Notes: generated by a model not told the origin, from the letters alone. A stretch of 64,000 bases of DNA from Bacteroidetes bacterium ADurb.Bin008 (GCA_002071445.1 MWFE01000017.1:48069-112068); one strand, 5' to 3'; positions 54,766 to 63,744 are shown, counted from the first letter of the stretch. A program made the numbers and translations.

Positions 54766-55452
54766 ATGAGTTTTATTGTTATCGAGGGGCTCGATGGTGC
54801 CGGTAAGTCAACCCAGCTGAAGCTGCTTGGCGAGTATTTTTTGCATCAGGGGAAACCCCATGAATCGCTACATTTTCCCAGAACTGAGTCTCCCTTCTTT
54901 GGCGAGTTGATCTCCCGTTTTCTTAGAGGCGAATTGGGTAAGTTGGAAGAGGTTGACCCCTACGTCGTAGCACTGCTATTTGCCGGCGATAGAAAGGATG
55001 CCGCAGGCATTATCCACGGTTGGATTCAGGAAGGAAAAACCGTTTTACTCGACAGGTATGTGTATTCGAACATCGCCTTTCAGTGCGCCAAGTTGGCAAG
55101 CCATGCAGATCAAAAGAGACTCCGCGACTGGATTTACCAACTCGAATTTGTTCATTTCGGCATACCCAAGCCCGATTTGAATATCTTCCTCGATGTGCCA
55201 TTCGAGTTCACTAAATCGAAGCTGACCCAGGGCCGCGATGGACAGGATAGAAACTATTTGCAGGGGAGCAACGATATTCACGAGGAAAATTTGAGCTTTC
55301 AGGAAAGGGTACGTAATGTTTACCTTGATCAGGTGAATTATGATTCCAGCTATTTGATAATTAATTGTACCGATAAGCATGGTGGAATGGAGGATCAGCA
55401 TGTGATTTTTAACAAAATTGTACAATCCATCGCAAAATATTTAGCCGTTTAA
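54766..55452 (+). CDS. tmk: Thymidylate kinase
   Basis: A 228-residue cytosolic kinase converting dTMP to dTDP. The P-loop is GLDGAGKST (8-16). HFPRTESPF (about 36-44) replaces the usual FTREPGGT, and DRYVYSNIAFQ is the dTMP-binding DRY motif. LDVPFEFTKSKL precedes the lid region (about 160-175). The first loop lacks the REPGG arginine arrangement of the E. coli type, so it belongs to a divergent, eukaryote-like or Bacteroidetes subgroup. The BT_3928-type gene begins 12 bases later and is probably co-transcribed. Confidence 0.92.
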   Translation: MSFIVIEGLDGAGKSTQLKLLGEYFLHQGKPHESLHFPRTESPFFGELISRFLRGELGKLEEVDPYVVALLFAGDRKDAAGIIHGWIQEGKTVLLDRYVYSNIAFQCAKLASHADQKRLRDWIYQLEFVHFGIPKPDLNIFLDVPFEFTKSKLTQGRDGQDRNYLQGSNDIHEENLSFQERVRNVYLDQVNYDSSYLIINCTDKHGGMEDQHVIFNKIVQSIAKYLAV

Positions 55453-55464
55453 TATTTTCTAACA

Positions 55465-56715
55465 ATGATTATTAGAGTTTTAGTTTGGATTGCAAGATAT
55501 TTTTTGGCGCTCACTTTTATTTTTTCCGGCTTTGTTAAGGGTGTTGACCCATTGGGATCGGCCTATAAATTTTCAGATTATTTTGCCGCCTTCAACCTTG
55601 GATTTTTAGAGCCTTTGGCTTTGGTTTTTGCGTTTTTGCTTTGCGCTGCTGAACTTTACATAGGTTTGCTTTTGCTGTTCAGAGTAAAGGATTTGATAGC
55701 CATATGGGGTTCTTTCCTGTTTATGGCTGTTTTCACTCCGTTAACCCTGGTTCTCGCTTTATACAATCCTGTCAGCGATTGCGGTTGCTTTGGCGATGCC
55801 ATTGTACTTACCAATTGGGAGACTTTTTTCAAAAATATTCCCCTTTTGTTGGCTACAATGCTGCTATTTCTCTACCGAAAGAAGTTAACAACCGTTTATG
55901 GACTTCGTTTGAATAACTTTTTGGCAGTGTTTCTCCTTGCCATCTCGTTCCTGCCATCCATTCATGGGTATCGTAATCTGCCGCTATTCGATTTTCGTCC
56001 CTTTAGCGTAGGGACGAATATCCCCGAGGCCATGTTCATTCCTCCGGATGCTCCGGTTGATGAGTACAAAACCATACTGCTTTACGAGAAGAATGGCAGG
56101 GTAGAGGAGTTCAACGAAGAGAATATGCCGTGGCAGGATACCACATGGAAATTTGTGGATAGCAGGTCAGAGCTGGTTACGAGGGGTTACATTCCAAAAA
56201 TTGACGACTTTGTCATCACCGATATGGATGAGAGGGATGTAACCGAAAGCATTTTGCATAATTCCGGATACTATCTGCTGGCCGTATCCTACCGCCTTGA
56301 TCTTGCACACAAAGCATCATTCGATAAATTGAACGAGCTATACTACAAGGCCCTGGAACAGGGGATAGGCTTTGCCTGCGTAACTTCCTCATCGCCAGGT
56401 GAGATTGACCGTTTTGTAGGCCAAACCGGAGTGGCTTTCCCTTTCCTCTTAGCCGATGAGATAATGCTAAAAACGGTCATCAGGGCAAATCCGGGGCTAA
56501 TGCTGCTGAACAATGGCACCATAATAGCCAAGTGGCACTACAGGAATATTCCTGAAACGGATTATTTTCAGGGTAACCTAATGTCAAAATCCCTAACCTC
56601 GTTGAGATTAGGGATAGACAGTGTATGGGTTATCGTTTTGCTTGTCAGTCTTTTGGGTATATTCCTTGGCATCCGTTTGCTGAAGAATGCCTTCAACAGC
56701 TCAAGAAAGCCATAG
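55465..56715 (+). CDS. BT_3928 family membrane protein (DoxX/MauE-like plus thioredoxin-like domain)
   Basis: A 416-residue inner-membrane protein. Residues 1-165 are a DoxX/MauE-like four- or five-helix domain with ALTFIFSGFVKGVDPLGSAYKF and the Cys pair DCGCFGD (Cys106, Cys108), which in MauE-type proteins is linked with disulfide formation. Residues about 195-370 are extracytoplasmic and end in a thioredoxin-like fold (LLAVSYRLDLAHKASFDKLNELYYKA, LADEIMLKTVIRANPGLMLLNNGTII) without a CxxC. A final helix lies at 385-405. It follows tmk by 12 bases and converges with the Omp28 lipoprotein gene (9-base gap). Quinone-linked or membrane redox work is plausible, but not established. Confidence 0.85.
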   Translation: MIIRVLVWIARYFLALTFIFSGFVKGVDPLGSAYKFSDYFAAFNLGFLEPLALVFAFLLCAAELYIGLLLLFRVKDLIAIWGSFLFMAVFTPLTLVLALYNPVSDCGCFGDAIVLTNWETFFKNIPLLLATMLLFLYRKKLTTVYGLRLNNFLAVFLLAISFLPSIHGYRNLPLFDFRPFSVGTNIPEAMFIPPDAPVDEYKTILLYEKNGRVEEFNEENMPWQDTTWKFVDSRSELVTRGYIPKIDDFVITDMDERDVTESILHNSGYYLLAVSYRLDLAHKASFDKLNELYYKALEQGIGFACVTSSSPGEIDRFVGQTGVAFPFLLADEIMLKTVIRANPGLMLLNNGTIIAKWHYRNIPETDYFQGNLMSKSLTSLRLGIDSVWVIVLLVSLLGIFLGIRLLKNAFNSSRKP

Positions 56716-56724
56716 ACAAGTCCG

Positions 56725-57552
56725 TTACTTTACATCAACCTCTTCCACTTGAACGATTTCTCCGGAAGTGGTGCTGTATGCAAAACAAACAATGCTCATG
56801 TTCTCCGCATTCCAATCGGAATTGATAGTGTACTCCGCATTAACCGTAGCCGTATCCTCAGGGTGGGCCCCGTCGGCAAAAACAGTGCTACCCCAGGTAC
56901 CATTCATGGAGGCCCTGAACACATGCTTGTGGTTGTAGTTGGGGATTATCCCTTCGGGATAGTCGGGATCATCTTTGGTCTTTTGGGGCGATACCAATCC
57001 GCTTTCGGTAAGGAAAACGCAAACATTAACGCTTTCCATAGTTTCTAAGGCAGTGAGGTTGGCTGTTACAGACAATACGCGCGAAGTGCTATTGTATTCC
57101 CTGTTTATCTTCAGCTTCAACTTTGGAGTAGCCGAAGCTTGCTCTGCAACAACCGATGCCCACTCTGTTGAGCCCAACACCTCTCCGTTTTTCCTGTTCA
57201 CCAACCCCGATGGGTACGAGATAACGCCGAAATGGTCCTTGATCTCCTCTCCGGTTTGCGTTTTATAGTTTACAGGAAAATTGCTGTTGGTATTGGCAAA
57301 AAAACCAACATGGTAGGCAATCACGATGAACTGCTTCCCGTAAAGATCGCCAAGTTGCGAAGCAATTTGAGCACCTGCAGGGCAATTTGGGCATTGGTGC
57401 CCGGTGAATTCTTCCAAAAGCACCCTTTGAACCACCTCGTCCGTGTCGGGAGGTTGAACTATTTGGTTCATAAACGGTTCCTCCACAATATCGCAGCTGA
57501 ATAAAACTGTCATAATGCCGACGAACAATAACAACAGGTTGTATCTTTTCAT
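56725..57552 (-). CDS. Omp28-related lipoprotein
   Basis: A 275-residue protein with a lipobox VLFSC (Cys20). The mature part begins with a thioredoxin-like domain of the Omp28 family: LLEEFTGHQCPNCPAGAQIA, with redox Cys54 and Cys57 (CPNC), then IAYHVGFF and ISYPSGLVNR. The remaining about 120 residues are a beta domain. Omp28 was first described as an outer membrane protein of Porphyromonas gingivalis. It is the last gene of a minus-strand set behind DUF6029 (11-base gap) and TlpA. A surface or outer-membrane disulfide function fits. Confidence 0.9.
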   Translation of the reverse strand: MKRYNLLLLFVGIMTVLFSCDIVEEPFMNQIVQPPDTDEVVQRVLLEEFTGHQCPNCPAGAQIASQLGDLYGKQFIVIAYHVGFFANTNSNFPVNYKTQTGEEIKDHFGVISYPSGLVNRKNGEVLGSTEWASVVAEQASATPKLKLKINREYNSTSRVLSVTANLTALETMESVNVCVFLTESGLVSPQKTKDDPDYPEGIIPNYNHKHVFRASMNGTWGSTVFADGAHPEDTATVNAEYTINSDWNAENMSIVCFAYSTTSGEIVQVEEVDVK

Positions 57553-57563
57553 GGCTTTTGATT

Positions 57564-59219
57564 TTAGAATGTGGTCGAAAATGTAATTCCAGCGGCATAG
57601 GCAGCTGGAACTTTACGGCATATACCGCCAACGCAAATAATTCCCTCACGCTGCTTGCCATAGTTAAACGAAAGCCTGTGTGGCCCTTTGTTAAAACTGG
57701 CATTAAGCAGGAAATAGTGCGTTCTGTAATCCTTGTCCTCATTGCCGTAGTTGTACTGGTCGGTGATGGAGAACGACCATTGCGGGGCAATGGAGTACTC
57801 CACAAGCATCATCAGCCAACTGCCCTTATCCTGCCTTGTCAGCAAATGCTGAACTTCATACCTGATATTCCTATTGTCCTGCAATTTCTGGTTCAAATCC
57901 ACGTAAACACTCCATGCTGATACAGGATCTTCGCCGGGATGCCCTTCGATTACCGCTTTGTTGTAGTACTGATTAACAAATCCCGTAACCAGCCTAAGAT
58001 CGCGTGTCAACCTTCGGTTTATCTCAATGGAGATATCGTGGAAATACTTTTCATCTCCTATGCCTCCCAGGTGCGATTTATAACCCAAGGTTCCGGGTTT
58101 GCCAATGGGGATGGTATCGTTAATCTGTTGATTATCAATGGAGTTTGCCACAGATCCGCTTACCTGTATATTGGTGCCATATTTTCCACCAATCTTTGTA
58201 TTCTTTGGGATTAAATAGTTCACTTGCAAATACGCCCCTGCTTCGCCCGTAGGTTGCGTAGCGTAGGGGTACATGCCCGGAAGGCTATAGGTATGCTGCC
58301 GTGTTGTGGCCGGAAGATAGCCTAACGTAAGATCATTACTAGTGGCCGTGCGGCTCGAACGGAAATCCATGTTGTCGATATATTTGGCCGAGGCCAAAAT
58401 GCCAAGCCCTTTGGTTGAATACGATCCGGTTAAAATCAGCGCTTCGCCGTTCTTGTAAATAAGGCTATTCGTGGCCGAAGGGTCGTTTACCTTCCATGCA
58501 TATTCGCCTGAAACGAAAAATTTTCCCGCGTAAAGGGATGAACGTGCGGCAAACGCAGCCACATTCTCGGGAAAGTTGTAAAGCGGATCCCTGTCGCTTT
58601 GGTAACGGCTGACAGCGCTAAAACCAATGGTAAAATTGGTCAACGATTCGGGGCGCAACAGTTGAAGAATACTCCAATCGGCATCGGCTCCCCGCACCGT
58701 ACCGGGGCCATTCTCCCAAAAATAACGTTGTTTGCCAATCATCCCCTTGATGGTTAAACCGGCTACAGGGCGGATCAGCAAGCGGAAGCCGTCAAAGGCA
58801 TTGTCAATGCCAAGGTTTTTATCCTCATATGCACGGAGAATCAGCCCACTGCCATACTGTTCATAAAAGTTGCCAATGGTCACTTCGTACAACGTATCGG
58901 TATAGCTGATAAAACGATGGGCAATGCCATGTCCTTCGTACTTGGGGTCGAATCCCAGCAATGGCGGTTGATAGGCCTCGTAGCGGATACCCGCATTGAT
59001 GCCCTTATACCTGTAAAACAGGTTCCCGTATATGTTGGATCGGATGTACTCCGGAACGTGTTCTGCGCCGATGATTGTATCGTTGAAGTAGTAGTTCGAT
59101 TCGGCGTAAATATTACCCTGTACTGTGGCTTTATCAATGAAATCCTGAGCCGGGGCATTATTAAAAAAAAACACCGGCAGAAAGAGTATTGCCAGTATTT
59201 TAAATTTGGAAATATCCAT
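57564..59219 (-). CDS. DUF6029 outer membrane beta-barrel protein
   Basis: A 551-residue protein with a signal peptide (cut after APAQ) and about 500 residues of alternating strands typical of an outer membrane barrel, ending in a phenylalanine (GITFSTTF). Identified as DUF6029: the early ATVQGNIYAESNYYFND and NFYEQYGSGLILRAYEDKNLGIDNAFDG segments. The last 50 residues include two Cys (ICVGGICRK). Function is unknown. It lies between TlpA (38-base gap) and the Omp28 lipoprotein (11 bases), so all three are one operon. In other Bacteroidetes these families also sit together, as far as I recall. Confidence 0.85.
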   Translation of the reverse strand: MDISKFKILAILFLPVFFFNNAPAQDFIDKATVQGNIYAESNYYFNDTIIGAEHVPEYIRSNIYGNLFYRYKGINAGIRYEAYQPPLLGFDPKYEGHGIAHRFISYTDTLYEVTIGNFYEQYGSGLILRAYEDKNLGIDNAFDGFRLLIRPVAGLTIKGMIGKQRYFWENGPGTVRGADADWSILQLLRPESLTNFTIGFSAVSRYQSDRDPLYNFPENVAAFAARSSLYAGKFFVSGEYAWKVNDPSATNSLIYKNGEALILTGSYSTKGLGILASAKYIDNMDFRSSRTATSNDLTLGYLPATTRQHTYSLPGMYPYATQPTGEAGAYLQVNYLIPKNTKIGGKYGTNIQVSGSVANSIDNQQINDTIPIGKPGTLGYKSHLGGIGDEKYFHDISIEINRRLTRDLRLVTGFVNQYYNKAVIEGHPGEDPVSAWSVYVDLNQKLQDNRNIRYEVQHLLTRQDKGSWLMMLVEYSIAPQWSFSITDQYNYGNEDKDYRTHYFLLNASFNKGPHRLSFNYGKQREGIICVGGICRKVPAAYAAGITFSTTF

Positions 59220-59257
59220 TTATACTAGTTTTAAAAAGTACAATAAAGCTTTCCGGG

Positions 59258-59776
59258 TTATTTTACAAGTTCTTTAATTTTTTTGAACATCTCCATTTCA
59301 CTACCATCGGTGTAGCTGGTGTGTTGGTAAACAACCTCTCCCTTGCCGTTGAGGATAAAGGTATGGGGAACATTGGTTACACCCATGGCACGGCGCAGGT
59401 CGCCGTTGGAATCGAGGTAAAAGTCGAATTCCCACCCCCTTGCATTTACCATAGGCCGTACGTTGTTTACGGTTTTTGCATCATCTATGGAAACGGCAAT
59501 GAGTTTTACACCGGTTTCCTCCTGCCAATCGTCGTACAAATCGGCAATGGCCGTTAGCTCCTTAATACATGGACGACACCAGGTAGCCCAAAATGACAGG
59601 ATAATTGGCTTCCCCTTATTATCGATTTGTGAAGTGGAAAAATCGCGACCTTCCAATGTCTTGATGGTGGCCACCGGAAGCTTCTGTGATTTGGTTTGCT
59701 GGGCTTTTGTAAAGGGGACGAAAAGCAGCATTAGTAAGGGAAGTGCAAACAGCAATTTTGTTTTCATTGTTTTCAA
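59258..59776 (-). CDS. TlpA-like thioredoxin (periplasmic)
   Basis: A 172-residue protein with a signal peptide (about 1-25, PFTKAQ) and a TlpA/ResA thioredoxin domain. The active site is WATWCRPCIKEL (Cys67, Cys70). VNNVRPMVNARGWEF and NVPHTFILNGKGEVVY (cis-Pro) complete the fold. TlpA proteins reduce or exchange disulfides outside the cytoplasm. It starts the TlpA-DUF6029-Omp28 operon; a 9-bp hairpin (59849-59886) lies upstream. Confidence 0.92.
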   Translation of the reverse strand: MKTMKTKLLFALPLLMLLFVPFTKAQQTKSQKLPVATIKTLEGRDFSTSQIDNKGKPIILSFWATWCRPCIKELTAIADLYDDWQEETGVKLIAVSIDDAKTVNNVRPMVNARGWEFDFYLDSNGDLRRAMGVTNVPHTFILNGKGEVVYQHTSYTDGSEMEMFKKIKELVK

Positions 59777-59848
59777 TCTTATGGATTACTTGAGATGGAT
59801 TACAATAATCGGGCCCATGGGCTAATATGATCATTGTTTTTTTAATTA

Positions 59849-59886
59849 TACCCCCGACCCCTCAAGAAGATGAGAGATCGGGGGTA
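59849..59886. other. Hairpin between the T9SS gene and tlpA
   Basis: TACCCCCGA pairs with TCGGGGGTA (9 bp) around a 20-base loop that can itself form CTCA/TGAG. Neither side has a proper T-run in the transcribed direction of the minus-strand genes (the far side gives A). It may be a weak terminator or processing site after the T9SS gene. Confidence 0.6.
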
Positions 59887-59923
59887 AATTATTGGGTTAT
59901 GAGTTCGCTAACAAAATTTCAAA

Positions 59924-62464
59924 TTACTGAACAATCAACTTCTTCGTTACGGAATTACCATCAGGTAAGGTAATTTTAACCAGATAAATGCCTTGTAACT
60001 GCTTGATGTTCATGCTAATTTCAGAATTATTCAGGTTATAGCTGTTGCTCATGATCAAACTTCCTGAAGCCGAGTAGATTTCAACCAAAGCCTTACCGGT
60101 TGTTTCAGGTATTACAATGCTGAAATGGCCGGAAGTTGGGTTGGGGTAGATGCTTGCAGAGATAAGCTTGTTAATTTCAATACCAGTGGGATTCAGCGTA
60201 ATGGCCAAATCAACATCTTCGTTATCCACTACAACTACATCACTTACGCTAATATATTCGTCTTTGCTAACCTCATAGGGATACTCACCGTTTGTTAAAG
60301 TAATAGTGGCAACTCCTTGTCCATTGGTTGTTAGGGTTTCATCGTTTATGGATATGGTTGCCCCTTCAATAGCTTCACCATCTTTATCGGTAACATTGAA
60401 AGTGATGATGAATTCAACCCTTTGCATTTCAACATTTACGGTTATACCTTCGCCATTCACCGTAAATTCTCCCTCAGCCGTTGCGTACATTTCCTTTTCA
60501 GCGCTGAAAGTGTAGTTGTCATTCCCAAGATCAATGGTGGCTTTCCCGTCTTCGTCAGTTGTTAATATTTCATCGTTAACGGTTATTGTGACACCTTCCA
60601 GAGGAGCTTCGGTAATGGCATCTGAAACCATAAAAGTTACCGGATAAACCGGTTCTTGGAAAATAACATGGGTTGTATAGGTATTGCTTATCATTCCATC
60701 GGACGATGTTACAACAAATTCGATGGGCACGGTAAAGTCCATGGGTGCATAATTGCCATCCTCACCCGGCTGAGGAACAATAGAAGCTCCCTGAGAGATG
60801 GTGATGGTAGGAGTTACAGAGGTAACATCGGTCCCTGCTGCCACTGTTACAAAAATGTCTGCTGAGTTATTGTTAACAGCAGAAATATCTACACCAAGAG
60901 TCTCAATCTCAACAAAATCAAAGTCAAGAATTCTTGCATCAGCAACTAAACAGTCTACCATTTTTGATTGCAGCACCTCTTTTGTGGCATCGTTCTGCAG
61001 GAACACTACCAGTGACAAATCATCCATCTCTTCAACATGGGTGCCAGTCATATCCTGTGTAAAAGATATTTGGAATGGAACTCCTGCTTCCAAGTCCACA
61101 GTGGTTCCGCTGGGATTGGGCAGCATTTTCATCATCACGTAGTGGAATGATGTTTCGCCGTTTGAACTCACATTACCAGTGGTCTCATTTTCCACAATGG
61201 CAGCTCTAAGTTTAATCCCTTGTGCAGACACATAAGGCATAATTTCAATGTTGGCGTTAACGGTGGTTCCAGAAACATAGCTAAACGCATTTATGACAAA
61301 GAAGGAGAATTTTGCAGAATGGTTGTTAAACGCTGCGTTCACACCAGCTGAATTGATCGGTGTAACTTCTCCGCCCGTGTATAGATCAGGAACAGCATTT
61401 ACTCCATAGTAAGCCCTTCTTAGTCCACCCTCAGCTGTGTAGTATGGGTCTCCGTTACCCGGCCAATTCATCTGGTACTTAATAACGGCAATTTGTCCAA
61501 CATGGCTATTAAGAAATGGTGTGAATACAGATGTATTGAACGAATAGCAAGGAGGGCAGGTAGAACTGGTAAATTCTTCAAACAAAGGAAGATTGGGTGC
61601 ACCACCTATTGCAACACCAATAGTTTTGTTAAGGGTATTGTTCGATGGATCATCATCATCTCCGTCATCGTTAATATTGTTGGCAGTAACTGTTATTTCG
61701 TAAGTGCCGGGAGTGGCTTGCCATTGCTGCGTAAAGGTATGTGTATATACCTGATTGCTGTTCAGCGTTATACCGGATACCGTTTCACTAACGGGTGTTC
61801 CGTTATCAACCATATACTGAATATCAAAAGATGTAATGGAGCTAACTCCCACGTTCTTCAATTTAACTACCACATCACGAGGTCCTTGCGGAATCATTGG
61901 AGCTATTTCAATGGATTCAACAGACAAGTCCCTGTCGTAAGGAGTATAAAGAAATATATCATCTACATACCAGTCGTTGATATTGTATGAACTGCCCGAA
62001 AAAAATACGCAAACCTGAAAATCGGAAGAACCGACATCTTCGTTGTTCACTGGAACAGTGATAGTTTCAACAACATCAGTTCCGGTACGGCTCCATATTA
62101 CATGCCATTCACCACCGTTGGATCGCGTAGCAGCACCTACGGTGTAGGCTCCCGAATAGTGATCGATGGCGTGTTTAAATTGAAATATCAAGTTGTCATA
62201 ACCTGAAACATCAATGGATGGTGAAACCAATCGTGATATAGCATTGAACTGAGGTGACCAGGTCATTTTGGCCTCGGGAGCAACTCCTCCGGCGTTGGCA
62301 GTTTGTGAGAGACTCCAGTTGGCAGCTTGGGCATCGATGGTCCAACCTGTAGGTGGGAAAGTTCCGGAAAAATTGGTAGAGATATGTTCAATCCCGTACC
62401 TTGTTTGTGACCAAAGTAAATTGGTCATCAGTAATACACAAAGGAGTAAAAAGTTCTTCTTCAT
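59924..62464 (-). CDS. T9SS-exported Omp28-like thioredoxin protein
   Basis: An 846-residue secreted multidomain protein. Signal peptide to about 20; jelly-roll domain (about 25-175); CARDB-like domain (about 180-285, VVVKLKNVGVSSITSFDIQY); Omp28-type thioredoxin domain from about 290 with LFEEFTSSTCPPC (Cys303, Cys306); further beta domains to about 605; two carboxypeptidase-D-like repeats (about 608-755, APLEGVTITVNDE and EAIEGATISINDE); and a T9SS type A sorting domain (about 768-846, SIYPNPTSGHFSI). It should be carried across the outer membrane and attached at the surface. It precedes tlpA on the same strand. Confidence 0.88.
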   Translation of the reverse strand: MKKNFLLLCVLLMTNLLWSQTRYGIEHISTNFSGTFPPTGWTIDAQAANWSLSQTANAGGVAPEAKMTWSPQFNAISRLVSPSIDVSGYDNLIFQFKHAIDHYSGAYTVGAATRSNGGEWHVIWSRTGTDVVETITVPVNNEDVGSSDFQVCVFFSGSSYNINDWYVDDIFLYTPYDRDLSVESIEIAPMIPQGPRDVVVKLKNVGVSSITSFDIQYMVDNGTPVSETVSGITLNSNQVYTHTFTQQWQATPGTYEITVTANNINDDGDDDDPSNNTLNKTIGVAIGGAPNLPLFEEFTSSTCPPCYSFNTSVFTPFLNSHVGQIAVIKYQMNWPGNGDPYYTAEGGLRRAYYGVNAVPDLYTGGEVTPINSAGVNAAFNNHSAKFSFFVINAFSYVSGTTVNANIEIMPYVSAQGIKLRAAIVENETTGNVSSNGETSFHYVMMKMLPNPSGTTVDLEAGVPFQISFTQDMTGTHVEEMDDLSLVVFLQNDATKEVLQSKMVDCLVADARILDFDFVEIETLGVDISAVNNNSADIFVTVAAGTDVTSVTPTITISQGASIVPQPGEDGNYAPMDFTVPIEFVVTSSDGMISNTYTTHVIFQEPVYPVTFMVSDAITEAPLEGVTITVNDEILTTDEDGKATIDLGNDNYTFSAEKEMYATAEGEFTVNGEGITVNVEMQRVEFIITFNVTDKDGEAIEGATISINDETLTTNGQGVATITLTNGEYPYEVSKDEYISVSDVVVVDNEDVDLAITLNPTGIEINKLISASIYPNPTSGHFSIVIPETTGKALVEIYSASGSLIMSNSYNLNNSEISMNIKQLQGIYLVKITLPDGNSVTKKLIVQ

Positions 62465-62494
62465 AATTGTAGGGTGTTAATGATTAATTATTAG

Positions 62495-62502
62495 CAAATT
62501 TA
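62495..62502 (-). promoter_or_regulatory. Predicted -7 element for the T9SS Omp28-like gene
   Basis: The minus strand reads TAAATTTG, 31 bases before the start codon. It lies beside the divergent promoter of the next gene. Confidence 0.45.
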
Positions 62503-62534
62503 TTCGATTTAGACATGAAAAAAGAATATTTTTG
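62503..62534 (+). promoter_or_regulatory. Promoter of the CLGSC repeat protein
   Basis: TTCG (62503-62506), 20 bases, TATTTTTG (62527-62534), the same box form as the thiamine operon promoter. It lies inside the longer open frame, so translation must start later (62566). Confidence 0.55.
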
Positions 62535-62565
62535 CAAAAGTATTAATAAATCTAAATTTCCAAAT

Positions 62566-63687
62566 ATGAAAATTATCAGGTTTGTGTTTTTACTTGTATT
62601 GTGGTTCACAACAGCCACTCTATCAGCGCAAAATCTTAAATTGTTCCATGAAGATGTGGAAGTAAGCAACGGGGAGATTAACATTGCTGAGCTAACATCG
62701 GATGGAGAGGTAAAGGTAATTATCAATATCCAGAATACTTCTTCTGATGCTATTGATATAAAGGTGAAAAAGAATGTGCGTGAGGATATTGAGGGTGCTG
62801 AGAATACTTTTTGCCTGGGTAGCTGTTTTGATCCCTCGGTTACCGAATCGCCTGTATCGCATACAATAGGGGCGGGAGAAACAACCGACTCCGATGACTT
62901 TTATATACTTTTTTTACCCCATGGGAATGTGGGGCACGCCATGATAATGTACAGTATTTTTAACGTGGCCGATCCTGAAGATAACGTTACTGTGACCGTT
63001 AATTTTACTTTTACTGCTTTAAGCCTTTCACTATTTCATAATGATGAAGATGTAAGCAATGGAGAATTTAGCGTTAGCGAAGAAACTACTGAAGATCAAA
63101 TCAAGGTAGTGATTAACATCAGAAACAATACGGATGGGGACATTGATATAAAAGTGAAAAAGAATGTACGGCAGGATATAGAGGGAGCCGAGAATACTTT
63201 TTGCCTGGGTAGCTGTTTTGATCCCTCCGTTATCGAATCGCCGGTGACTTATACCATAGGAGCAGGAGAAACCACAGATGCCGATGATTTTTATGTTTTA
63301 TTTCTGCCCCATGGAAATGTTGGTGAAGCGCTGATAGTTTATGACGTGTTCAATGCCAATAATCCTGAAGATAGGGTTAATGTTACCGTCCATTTTACCA
63401 TTACTCCAACGGGTATTGGGTTAACGGAGAATGATGTTGTACTGAATCTATACCCAAATCCTGCTTCCGGAAACAGTTTGACAGTGGAGTATAGCTTGCC
63501 CAATGTTGACAATACTGAACTGGTGATATACAATATGCTGGGAGAACGGCTCATTGTACAACCCGTTTTACAACCAACAGGAATCTTAGGAGTGGATATT
63601 TCGAAACTTACCAAAGGGATATATATTGTTTCCTTTGAACAATCCGGTTTGAGTTTGGTAACCAGAAAATACATTATTTCGAGGTAA
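62566..63687 (+). CDS. T9SS-sorted protein with two near-identical Cys-pair modules
   Basis: A 373-residue secreted protein; the ATG at 62566 starts a good signal peptide (KIIRFVFLLVLWFTTATLSAQ). An earlier in-frame ATG (62515) lies ahead of the promoter -7 box. Two modules of 130 residues follow (about 23-150 and 153-280), each with IDIKVKKNVRxDIEGAENTF and a Cys pair CLGSC (83/87 and 213/217), then GAGETTD and FLPHGNVG. The C-terminal 75 residues are a T9SS sorting domain (LNLYPNPASGNSLTVEY). Function is unknown. It is divergent from the T9SS Omp28-like thioredoxin gene, so the Cys pairs may be substrates of that protein; this is inference. Confidence 0.85.
   Translation: MKIIRFVFLLVLWFTTATLSAQNLKLFHEDVEVSNGEINIAELTSDGEVKVIINIQNTSSDAIDIKVKKNVREDIEGAENTFCLGSCFDPSVTESPVSHTIGAGETTDSDDFYILFLPHGNVGHAMIMYSIFNVADPEDNVTVTVNFTFTALSLSLFHNDEDVSNGEFSVSEETTEDQIKVVINIRNNTDGDIDIKVKKNVRQDIEGAENTFCLGSCFDPSVIESPVTYTIGAGETTDADDFYVLFLPHGNVGEALIVYDVFNANNPEDRVNVTVHFTITPTGIGLTENDVVLNLYPNPASGNSLTVEYSLPNVDNTELVIYNMLGERLIVQPVLQPTGILGVDISKLTKGIYIVSFEQSGLSLVTRKYIISR
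62761..63238 (+). repeat. Tandem intragenic duplication (period 390 bases)
   Basis: A block centred on AGAATACTTTTTGCCTGGGT occurs at 62801 and 63191, exactly 390 bases apart, and 38 bases around it are identical. Flanking codons differ mostly in third positions. It encodes the two CLGSC modules. Confidence 0.85.
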
Positions 63688-63710
63688 AACAAAACGAATT
63701 AATAAGCATT

Positions 63711-63744
63711 AGGGTGTTCTGATCATTTCAGGGCACCCTTTTTT
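63711..63744 (+). terminator. Rho-independent terminator
   Basis: AGGGTG continues to a 12-bp stem with wobbles (AGGGTGTTCTGA / TCAGGGCACCCT), loop of five, followed by T. Confidence 0.88.

Noticed and set aside
59849..59886. Rho-independent terminator after the T9SS Omp28-like gene
   Set aside because: The stem is good but the transcribed side continues with A, not T; it is listed as a plain hairpin.
62515..62565. Longer start for the CLGSC protein
   Set aside because: The promoter -7 box lies within it and the signal peptide starts at 62566.
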